DNA from: Methylobacterium aquaticum
GTDB lineage: Bacteria; Pseudomonadota; Alphaproteobacteria; Rhizobiales; Beijerinckiaceae
Reading direction: 5' to 3'
Length of the DNA stretch: 64,000 bases
Assembly: GCF_016804325.1 (NCBI RefSeq)
Contig: NZ_CP043627.1
Location: forward strand, 1-64,000
Position 1 is the first letter of the stretch. Each line of letters starts with the position of its first letter. The notes beneath the pieces were generated by a model. That model saw nothing but the letters and a program-made list of their open reading frames with translations. It made no database searches and was not told the DNA's origin. Both the position numbers and the translations under genes were made by a program. Below are positions 46,073 through 58,000 of the stretch, piece after piece.

Positions 46073-49000
46073 ATGTTCGAACGTTTCCGGAGCAAGACAC
46101 GGGGCTTGAGCGAGACGCGTGTCCTGAGCAAGACACGGGCCGGCTCGGAGCCGCGGGTCGCGACGGGCGCGCCGACGAGTCCGGCGATCCGCGCGCTGGA
46201 ACCCCGCTTCGTCTTCGACGGGGCGGCTGCACCGGCCGCCGCGCAATCGCACGGCGATCCGGCTCGTGACGACCCGGCCCACGGCGACCGTGCCTCCGGC
46301 GACGAGGCGGGGCGGCACGCCGAACCGGCCGAGGCCCGCGCCGCCGCGCCGGTGGGGGCGCCGCTGCACGAGACCGCCACCGCGAGCGGCCGGCACGAGA
46401 TCGTCGTGATCGACGAGGGGGCGGCCGACGTGGCGACCCTGATCGCCGGCGTGCCGTCCTCGGCCGAGATCATCCTGATCGATCCCGCCCGCGACGGCTT
46501 CGATCAGCTCGCCGAGGCGCTCGAGGGACGCAGCGGCATCGATGCCATCCACATCCTGTCGCACGGCTCGGCCGGCGACCTGCGCCTGGGCACGGGAGAC
46601 CTGACGGCCGAGACGATCCGGGGCCGCTACGCCGCCGACCTCGCCGTGATCGGCAAGGCGCTCACCGCAACCGGCGACCTCATGATCTATGGCTGCGACT
46701 TCGCCGCGGGCGAAGCCGGTGCCCGCGCGGTCGCGCTGCTCGCCTCCGCCACCGGCGCCGACATCGCCGCCTCGGACGATGCCACCGGCGCGGCCGAGCT
46801 CGGCGGCGACTGGACCCTCGAGACGCATCGGGGCGCCATCGAGACCGGCATCGTCGTCGACGCGGCGGCGCAGGCCGACTGGCATCATCTCCTGGCGGCC
46901 GCGGATAACGGCCGCGGCGCCCTGCTCGCAGTCTCGAACCACGGGATCTACAGCGTCGACATCGCGTCCGGAAAGGCGACGGAACTCACCCAGGCTCCCG
47001 GCAGCGTCGGCGGGATCACGCTGGGTGCGTCCCTCAACTCGCTCGCCGTCGACCAGGCGAACGGGCTGATCTACTACGTCGACAACGCCAGCCCGAACGC
47101 CGCCACCAGGAATGCGCTGTTCGCCTACGACTTCCGGAACGATCGGCACATCCTGATCGACGCCGATCTCTCGACCCACGGCGTCACGACCGGCAGCCAG
47201 GGCCTGGGCGGGGCCGGCGCCGCCTTCGCGAACGGCACCCTCTACCTCGCCGTCGAGAACGTCTCCGGCACCACCGACCAGATCTACAGGCTGACCTTCA
47301 CCGGGTCGGGCCGCACCGTGGCATCGGGCGCGACCTTCGGCAGCCAGGCGAACCACGAGTACGACTGGGGCGACATCGGGATCGACCAGGCCGGCGGACA
47401 GCTCGTCAGCCTGACCCGGGGCTCCTTCGCCCGGTTCAGCCTCGGCGACGGGAGGGAGGTGCTCTTCGACAATTCGGTGACCCGAACCGACGTCCAGACC
47501 GGCGTCGATTCCGGCGGCTTCATCTACACCCTCGGGACGAACATCACCCGGCTCGATCCCACCTCCGGTGCCGCAATCGGCAGCGGCAAGGCCATCACCA
47601 CGGACGGCTCGACCCCGCTCGGCACCATCAACGACGCGGCCTCCTGGACACCGCCGACCTCGACCATCGGCGGGCGGGTGTTCGGCGACGCGAACGCCAA
47701 CGGGACCTCCGACAGCGGCGAGGCGGGCCTGCGCGGCGTGACGGTCCAGCTCGTCGACGACGTCAACGGCAACGGGCGGGTCGATGCCGGGGAGCGCGTC
47801 CTGGCCACCGACACGTCCGCGGCCGATGGCAGCTACAGCTTCACCGGGCTCCTCCCCGGTCAGTTCGTCGTGCGCGTGACCGACACTGAGGGCCGCCTCA
47901 CCACGGCCACGGCGACGACGCCGACCTCGGGCGCCCTCGCCGACACCAAGGTCGGCGCGACGCTGGCCGGCCCGGATTTCGGCTACAATCCCGCCCTCGT
48001 GCTCGACCTCGACGCGTCGGCCGCGGGAACCGGCTACGCCACGCGCTACACCGAGCGGGCGCCGGGCGTCGCCATCGTCGACGCCGACGTGTCGATCCTC
48101 TCCGCCGCCGGCACTACCCTCACCGCGGCCAGGGCCGTCATCGCCAACGGCACCGGCGCGGAGACCCTGCGCATCGTCGGGACGCTGCCGGCGGGCCTCG
48201 GCGCGAGCTACGATCCGGCGACCTCCACGCTGACGCTGACCGGATCGGCGAGCCTCGCCGACTACCAGGCCGCCCTCCAGCAAATCCGCTACGCCTCCAC
48301 CGGGCCGGTTCCCTCGCCGGCCGAGCGCAGCATCGCCGTCACGGTGAGCGACGGCACCGTCGATTCCGCCGTCGCCACGGCGACCGTCACCGTCGTCGCG
48401 GCGAACGCTCCCCCGGTCAACACCCTTCCGGCCAGCCAGGGAGCCACCGAGGATACCGACCTCGTCTTCTCGGCGGCGACGGGCAACGCGGTTCGGGTCG
48501 ATGATCGGGACGGCGGGCCGCTCACCGTCACCCTCTCGGCGGATCAGGGGCTGTTGAGCCTGTCCCGCCTCACCGGCCTGACCTTCGCGGCGGGCGACGG
48601 CGCGAACGACGCCGCCATGACGTTCACGGGGTCGATCGCCGACATCGACGCCGCGCTCGACGGCCTGCGTTTCGCCCCCAGGGCGGATTACAACGGCAGC
48701 GCGCGGATCTCCCTCGTGACGCGGGATCCCGTCCGGCCCGCCGACACCTTCACCAACGGCTCGTTCGAGGATCCGGCGATCGGCGGCGGCTACGCGATCG
48801 TCCCGGAATCGTCGGTTCCGGGCTGGAAGACGGATGCCACCGACCACCAGATCGAGATCTGGCGCTCCGGCTACGGCGGCGTGCCGGCCTATGACGGCAA
48901 CCAGTTCGCCGAGATCAACGCCAACCAGGTCGCGGCGCTCTACCAGACGTTCGACGCGACGGCCGGGTCGACGCTCAGCTTCGACTTCGCCCATCGTGGC

Positions 49001-52000
49001 CGCGCCGGCGTGGACACCATGCAGGTGAAGGTCACGGATCTCGGTGCCGACGGCGTCGCCGGGACCGCGGACGATTCCACGCTGTTCGACAAGACGTATT
49101 CCGACGGCAATACCGCCTGGGGCGCCTACGGGGAGACGATCGCGGGAACCGCCAGCGGCAACACGCTGCGCTTCGAATTCCGGTCGATCGGCGCAGCCGG
49201 CGGCTCGCAGAGCGTCGGCAACTTCATCGACGGCATCCGGATCCGGCAGGGCTTCGTGACCGCGAGCGCCCTCGACGTCACCATCGCGCCCGTCGCCGAC
49301 ATCGTGCCGGATGCGGTCGCGACGAACGAGAACACCGCGATCACCGTCAACGCCGTCACCGGCACGAACGGTGCCGCGGCGGACAATTTCGAGGACGTGA
49401 CACGCGCCGTGACAGCCGTCACGCAGGGCGCGCATGGCAGCGTCGCGTTCCAGCCGGACGGGACCCTCACCTACACGCCCGATGCGAACTTCGCCGGGAC
49501 CGACCGCTTCACCTACACGGTCGCGGCGGGCGGGACGACCGAGACCGCGGCGGTGACCGTGACGGTGCGGCCGGTCAACCGGGCTCCCATCCTCGATCTC
49601 GACGCCTCGGCGCCCGGCACCGGGTTCCGGACGAGCTACGGCGTCGGCGGCCCTGCCATCGCCATCGTCGAGACCGGCGTCGCGGTCACGGATGTCGACA
49701 ACGCCCAGATGGTATCGGCCCGGGCGGTCATCACCAACCCACAGGCCGGTGACGGCCTCACATTCGTCGGCACCCCGCCCGCGGGCATCGTCGCGACCTA
49801 CGACCCCGCGACATCCACGCTCACGCTGACCGGCGCCGCCAGCAAGGCCGACTACCAGGCCGCCCTGCAGCAGATCCGCTACGCCTCCACCGGATCGGCG
49901 CCCTCGACGGCCGACCGCACCATCGCCGTCACGGTGAACGACGGCACCGTCGATTCCGCGGTCGCCACGGCGACCGTCACCGTCGTCCCGGCGAACGCTC
50001 CCCCGGTGAACACCCTCCCGGTGAGCCAGACGCTGGCCGAGGATACCAGCCTCGTCCTCTCGGCGGGCAACGGCAACGCCGTCACGGTCTCGGATCCGGA
50101 TGCGGGAACCGGCGCCCTCACCACCACCCTCGGGGTGGCGCACGGCACGCTCACCCTCGGTTCGCGCACCGGCGTCACCGTGACGAACGACGGGACCGGC
50201 GCCGTCACCCTCACGGGCACGGCCGCCGCGATCAACGCCGCCCTCGACGGCACGACCTATCGCCCGGCAGCCGACTATAACGGCCCCGAGACCCTCACGA
50301 TCGTCACGACCGACAACGGCAACACGGGAGCAGGCGGGCCGAGGAGCGACACCGACACCCTCTCGATCGCCGTCACCGCCGTGAACGACGCGCCGACCAA
50401 CACCGTGCCGGCCGCGATGCAGGTGGTGACCGAGGACACTCCGCTGATCTTCTCGGCCCGCGGCGGCAACGCCGTCAGCGTCGCCGACGTCGATGGCGGA
50501 ACCCTCACCGTGGCGCTGAGCTCGTCCGAGGGGCGGCTCACCCTGTCGGGCACGGCCGGCCTGACCTTTCTCCAGGGCACCGGTACCGGCGACCGCGCGA
50601 TGCGCGTCTCGGGCAGCATCGCCGCCATCAACGCCGCCCTCGACGGCTTGCGCTTCGATCCGGCCGCCGATCGCAACGGCCCCGCGCAGATCGCCCTCGT
50701 CACCGTCGATCCGGCCGGGGCGACCGCCGCCAGCACCATCGCCGTCACCGTCCTGCCGGTCGCCGACATCGTGCCGGATGCGGTCGCGACGAACGAGGAT
50801 ACCGCGATCACCTTCAACGCCGTCACCGGCACAAACGGCGCGTCGGCGGATACTTTCGCCGACGGGACCCGCGCCGTGACAGCCGTCTCGCAGGGCGCGC
50901 ATGGCAGCGTGGCATTCCAGCCCGACGGAACCCTCACCTACACGCCGGACGCCGACTTCGCCGGGACCGACCGCTTCACCTACACGGTGACCGCGGGCGG
51001 GACGACCGAGACCGCGACGGTGACCGTGACGGTGCGGCCGATCAACGACGCCCCGGTCCTCGACCTCTCCGCCACGCACGGCTACGCGACACGCTACACC
51101 GAGGGCGGCCCTGGCGTGGCGATCGTCGGCACCGGCATGTCGGTGACCGATGTCGACAGCGCGACCCTGGCCTCGGCCACGGCCGTCATCACCAACGGGC
51201 AGGCCGGCGATGCCTTGTCGGTCGAGGGCGGCTTGCCCGCGGGCCTCGTGGCGCGCTTCGATCCCGCGACCTTCACGCTGACGCTGACCGGGGCGGCGAC
51301 GACGGCCGACTACCAGACGGCGCTGGGCCGGGTGCGGTTCTCCTCCTCCGAGCGCGATCCCTCGACCCTCACCCGCAGCATCGCGGTAAGCGTCAGCGAC
51401 GGCGCGCTGCGCTCCGCCGTCGTCACCGCGACCGTGGAGGTCGCGGCGGTGAACGACGCCCCCGTCAACGGGCTGCCGGAGGCGCAGGCGACCGCCGAGG
51501 ACACGCCCCTGGTCTTCTCGGCGGCGACGGGCAATGCCGTCACGGTCTCCGATCCCGATGCCCGGGACGGCCGCGTCACCACCACCCTCGGCGTCCTGCA
51601 CGGCACGCTGACCCTCGGTTCGCGCACCGGCGTCACCGTGACCAACGACGGGACCGGCGCCGTCACCCTCACGGGCACCATCGCGGCGATCAACGCCGCC
51701 CTCGACGGCACGACCTATCGCCCGGCGGCCGACTATAACGGCCCCGAGACCCTCACGATCGTCACCACCGACAACGGCAATACCGGCGCGGGTGGGCCGA
51801 AGAGCGATGCCGACACCCTCGCGATCGCCGTCAATCCGGTGAACGACGCGCCGACCAACACCGTGCCGGCCGCGATGCAGGTGGTGAACGAGGACACTCC
51901 GCTGATCTTCTCGGCCCGCGGCGGCAACGCCGTCAGCGTCGCCGACGTCGATGGCGGAACCCTCACCGTGGCGCTGAGCTCGGCCGAGGGGCAACTCACC

Positions 52001-55000
52001 CTGTCGAGGACGGCCGGCCTGACCTTTCTCCAGGGCACCGGCACCGGTGATCGCGCGGTGCGCGTCTCGGGCAGCGCCGCCGCCATCAACGCCGCCCTCG
52101 ACGGCTTGCGCTTCGATCCGGCCGCCGACCGCAACGGCCCCGCGCAGATCGCCCTCGTCACCGTCGATCCGGCCGGGGCGATGGCCGCCAGCACCATCGC
52201 CGTCACCATCGCGCCGGTGGCCGACATCGTGCCGGATGCGGTCGCGACCAACGAGGACACCGCGATCACCTTCAACGCCGTCACCGGCACGAACGGCGCG
52301 TCGGCGGATACTTTCGCCGACGGGACCCGCGCCGTGACCGCGATCTCGCAGGGCGCGCATGGCAGCGTGGCATTCCAGCCCGACGGAACCCTCACCTACA
52401 CCCCGGACGCCGACTTCGCCGGGACCGATCGCTTCACCTACACGGTGACCGCGGGCGGGACGACCGAGACCGCGACGGTGACCGTGACGGTGCGGCCGGT
52501 CAACGACGCCCCGGTCCTCGACCTCTCCGATACCCACGGCTACGCCACCCGCTACACTGAGGGGGCCCCTGGCGTGGCGATCGTCGGCACCGGCATGTCG
52601 GTGACCGATATCGACAGCGCGACCCTGGCCTCGGCCACGGCCGTCATCACCAACGGGCAGGCCGGCGATGCCTTGTCGGTCGAGGGCGGCTTGCCCGCGG
52701 GCCTCGTGGCGCGCTTCGATCCCGCGACCTTCACGCTGACGCTGACCGGGGCGGCGACGACGGCCGACTACCAGACGGCGCTGGGCCGGGTGCGGTTCTC
52801 CTCCTCCGAGCGCGATCCCTCGACCCTGACCCGCAGCATCGCGGTGAGCGTCAGCGACGGCGCGCTGCGCTCCGCCGTCGCCACCGCGACCGTGGAGGTT
52901 GCGGCGGTGAACGACGCCCCCGTCAACGGGCTGCCGGGAGCCCAGGCAACCGCCGAGGACACGCCCCTGGTCTTCTCGGCGGCGACGGGCAATGCCGTCA
53001 CGGTCTCCGATCCGGATGCCCGGGACGGCCGCGTCACCACCACCCTCGGCGTCCTCCACGGCACGCTGACCCTCGGTTCGCGCACCGGCGTCACCGTGAT
53101 GAATGACGGGACCGGCGCCGTCACCCTCACGGGCACCATCGCGGCGATTAACGCCGCCCTCGACGGCACGATCTATCGCCCGGCGGCCGACTATAACGGC
53201 CCCGAGACCCTCACGATCGTCACCACCGACAACGGCAATACCGGCGCGGGCGGACCGGAGAGCGACACCGACACCCTCGCGATCGCCGTCGCCGCCGTGA
53301 ACGACGCTCCGGTGAACGGCGTTCCCGGCCCGCAATCCGTGGACGAGGATACCGGCCTCGTCTTCTCCCCGCGCACCGGCAACGCCATCATCGTCGCGGA
53401 CGTCGATGCCGGGAGCGGCGCCGTGACCGTGCTGCTCCACGTCCGGCACGGCACGCTGACGCCCGGCGGCACGGCCAACGTGACGGTCACGGGGGCGGGC
53501 ACCGGTTCGGTCTCGCTGTCCGGCACCCTCGCCGCGGTCAACGCGGCCCTGGATGGGACAACCTATCGCGCCGACGCGGACTATGCCGGCAGCGACATCC
53601 TGACGATGGCGACGACCGACAACGGCAACACGGGGGCGGGCGGGCCGAGAAGCGACACCGACACGATCGCGATCGCCGTCAATCCGGTGAACGACGCGCC
53701 GACCAACACCGTGCCGGCCGCGACGCAGGCGGTGAACGAGGACACTCCGCTGATCTTCTCGGCCCGCGGCGGCAACGCCGTCAGCGTCGCCGACGTCGAT
53801 GGCGGAACCCTCACCGTGGCGCTGAGCTCGGCCGAGGGGCGGCTCACCCTGTCGGGCACGGCTGGCCTGACCTTTCTCCAGGGCACCGGCACCGGTGATC
53901 GCGCGGTCCGCGTCTCGGGCAGCGTCGCCGCCATCAACGCCGCCCTCGACGGGCTGCGCTTCGATCCGGCCGCCGACCGCAACGGCCCCGCGCAGATCGC
54001 CCTCGTCACCGTCGATCCGGCCGGGGCGACCGCCGCCAGCACCATCGCCGTCACCGTCCTGCCGGTCGCCGACATCGTGCCGGATGCGGTCGCGACCAAC
54101 GAGGACACCGCGATCACCTTCAACGCCGTCACCGGCACGAACGGCGCGTCGGCGGACACGTTCGCGGACGGGACCCGCGCCGTGACAGCCGTCTCGCAGG
54201 GCGCGCATGGCAGCGTGGCATTCCAGCCCGACGGAACCCTCACCTACACCCCGGACGCCGACTTCGCCGGGACCGATCGCTTCACCTACACGGTGACCGC
54301 GGGCGGGACGACCGAGACCGCGACGGTGACCGTGACGGTGCGGCCGGTCAACGACGCCCCGGTCCTCGACCTCTCCGATACCCACGGCTACGCCACCCGC
54401 TACACTGAGGGGGCCCCTGGCGTGGCGATCGTCGGCACCGGCATGTCGGTGACCGATATCGACAGCGCGACCCTGGCCTCGGCCACGGCCGTCATCACCA
54501 ACGGGCAGGCCGGCGATGCCTTGTCGGTCGAGGGCGGCTTGCCCGCGGGCCTCGTGGCGCGCTTCGATCCCGCGACCTTCACGCTGACGCTGACCGGGGC
54601 GGCGACGACGGCCGACTACCAGACGGCGCTGGGCCGGGTGCGGTTCTCCTCCTCCGAGCGCGATCCCTCGACCCTGACCCGCAGCATCGCGGTGAGCGTC
54701 AGCGACGGCGCGCTGCGCTCCGCCGTCGCCACCGCGACCGTGGAGGTTGCGGCGGTGAACGACGCCCCCGTCAACGGGCTGCCGGGAGCCCAGGCAACCG
54801 CCGAGGACACGCCCCTGGTCTTCTCGGCGGCGACGGGCAATGCCGTCACGGTCTCCGATCCGGATGCCCGGGACGGCCGCGTCACCACCACCCTCGGCGT
54901 CCTCCACGGCACGCTGACCCTCGGTTCGCGCACCGGCGTCACCGTGATGAATGACGGGACCGGCGCCGTCACCCTCACGGGCACCATCGCGGCGATTAAC

Positions 55001-58000
55001 GCCGCCCTCGACGGCACGACCTATCGCCCGGCGGCCGACCATGACGGCCCCGATGCCCTCACGATCGTCACCACCGACAACGGCAATACCGGCGCGGGCG
55101 GGCCGAAGAGCGACATCGACGTCCTCGCGCTGACGGTCTCCCCCGTGAACGACGCCCCGCGCGCCGGGACGCTTCCGGCCATCATCGGCTTCGACGGGGA
55201 CCGCGTCGCCGGGTTGGATCTCGGCCGCACGTTCTCCGACGTCGAGGGCGACAGGCTGACCTTCGGCGTCTCCGGCCTGCCGGCCGGTCTCACCGTCGAC
55301 AGCGCCACCGGCATCGTCCGCGGCGCGATCGACCGCTCCGCGTCGCGGGGCGGCACGAACGGCGAGTACGCCGTCACGGTCACGGCCGAGGACGGCCACG
55401 GCGGTGCGACGCGCCGCAGCTTCACGTGGCGGGTGGTCGATCCGGCGCCGATCGCGCGGAACGACGACGTGCCCACCGACGCGCGCACGCCCATCCGCGG
55501 CTCCGTGCTCGCCGATAACGGCCACGGGGCCGACAGCGATCCAGACGGCGACCCCCTCACGGTCGTCGCCGTCGGCGGGTCGGCCGCCGGAATCGGGTGG
55601 GCGGTGGCGGGCTCGGAGGGCGGCCGTTTCACGGTGCTCGCCGACGGGAGCTACCGGTTCGACCCGGGCGCGGATTTCGACGATCTCCCGGCGGGCCGGA
55701 CCCGCGCGACGCAGATCGCCTACACGATCGACGATGGCGACGGCGGCAGCGCGACGGCGATCCTCACCGTGACGGTCACGGGCCTCGTCCGGGCTCCGGC
55801 CCCCGGCCTGCTGGGCGACCGTAGCGCCAGCGACGGCGAGGCGGTGGTCCTGCCCTATGGCGGCAGTCCCGACGGCCCGGCCGCGCGCTACGGCGCCACC
55901 GGCCTGCCGCCGGGCCTCGCCATCGATCCGGCGACGGGCACCATCCAGGGCACGATCGACCGTGCTGCCTCCGGCGCCACGGGCCTCACCGACTACCGGG
56001 TCGTGGTCACGGCGACCGGTCCGGGCGGCGCGCAGACCGAAACGCGCTTCACCCTCCGGGTCACCAACCCCGCCCCGCAGGCGAGGGACGACAGCGCGAC
56101 CACGGCCAAGGACAGGCCGGTCGTGGTCGATGTCCTGGCCAACGACCGGGATCCCGACGGGGACCCCCTCGCGATCGTCGCGACGGGCGCGGCCGCGCCG
56201 CGGGCCGGGCACGGCCGGGTCGCGGTCGCGGACGGCGCGCTCGTCTACACGCCGGATGCGGATTTCAACGGCACGGATACGATCACCTACGCCATCGCCG
56301 ACGGGAATGGCGGAACCGGCACCGCCTCGGTCACGGTGACGGTCACCCCCGTCAACGATGGGCCGAGCGCCGACATCCTGCCGGACCAGGCCGGCCGCGG
56401 CGGCGCGGCCGTGATCCACGACATCGCCACGCACTTCCATGATCCCGACGCGGACCGATCGACCGCCGCGATCCCGGGCGAGGGGCTGCGCTTCACCGCA
56501 ACGGGACTGCCGCCGGGCCTGTCCCTCGACCCGGCGACCGGGCTGATCACCGGCCGTCTGCCGGTCGAACCCGCGGCGACCATCGATTTCACCGTGACCG
56601 TCACGGCGACGGATGCGGAGGGCGCGAGCATCGCCCGCAGCTTCACCTGGACGGTGACCGAGCCGGTTCCGACGGCCGGACCGGACGATGCCGCCACCCG
56701 CGCCGGCACCCCTGTCTCCGTCGCGGTCACGGCGAACGATTCCGACCCCGACGGCCCCGTCCGCCTCGTCGACGCACCCGGTGCGACGCATGCCGCTCAC
56801 GGCACCGTCTCGGTCGATCCCGCGACGGGGCGTCTCACCTACGTGCCGGATGACGGATTTTCCGGGACGGACACCGTCGCCTACACCATCGAGAACCAGC
56901 AGGGCGGGCGCGCGACCGGTCTCCTGACCGTCGCGGTCTCGCCCGTGAACCGTCCGCCAGTCGCGCCCGACACCCTTTCGGGCGCCGAGGCGGCCGATGG
57001 CGAGAGCGTGCGCCTGCCGCTCGGACTCCTCTTCGTCGATCCCGAGGGAGCACGCCTCGCCTATACCGCGACCGGCCTGCCGCCGGGTCTGGCGATCGAT
57101 CCGGCGACGGGCGAGATCGCCGGGACGATTCGCCACGACGCCTCGGGTCCGACCGGGCACGCCACCTACATGGTGACGCTCACCGCCACCGACGGGTCAG
57201 GCCTCGCGGTCTCGCGGACGCTCGCCTGGGCGATCACGAACCCTGCGCCGTCGGCCGCGGACGACGTGATCACGACCGACGAGGACCGGCCGGTCGACAT
57301 CGACGTGACCGGCAACGATCACGATCCCGACGGCGATCCGCTCGCGGTGGTCGCCGGCTCGGTGACGGCCCGGCACGGCACGGTCGCGATCAACCCGGAC
57401 GGCAGCCTGCGCTACACGCCCGATCCGGATTTCAACGGCGCCGACACGATCGTCTACACGATCACCGACGGCAATGGCGGCTTTGCCACGGCCTCGGTCG
57501 CGGTCGCGGTCAACCCGGTCGACGATGCGCCCGTGGTCGATAGCGCCTCGCCGATCATCGCCGACCGGTCGGACAGCGATGCCGCGCGGGTGTCGATCCC
57601 GGCGGGACACGCCTTTTCCGATGTGGACGAGGGCGACGTGCTGACGTTCACCGCGACCGGCCTGCCGCCCGGGCTGGCGATCGATCCGGCCACCGGCGAG
57701 ATCGCCGGGACGATTCGCCACGACGCCTCGGGCCCGACCGGGCGCACCACCTACGCGGTGACGCTCACCGCCACCGACGGGTCAGGCCTCGCGGTCTCGC
57801 GGACGCTCGCCTGGGCGATCGCGAACCCTGCGCCGTCGGCCGCGGACGACGTGATCACGACCGACGAGGACCGGCCGGTCGACATCGACGTGACCGGCAA
57901 CGACCACGATCCCGACGGCGATCCGCTCGCGGTGGTCGCCGGCTCGGTGACGGCCCGGCACGGCACGGTCGCGATCAACCCGGACGGCAGCCTGCGCTAC

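Noticed and set aside
50030..55140. Repeats in the giant gene as a possible assembly artefact
   Set aside because: The units differ at many positions in copy one and the 390-bp module is unique, so simple duplicated assembly is unlikely, although the copy number could still be wrong.
43754..57160. A reverse-strand open frame of about 4,470 codons antisense to the giant gene and its upstream neighbours
   Set aside because: It is a shadow of strong GC-rich codon bias: its translation is low-complexity Arg/Gly/Asp/Val-rich, it mirrors the sense repeats, and it has no family similarity or ribosome-binding site.
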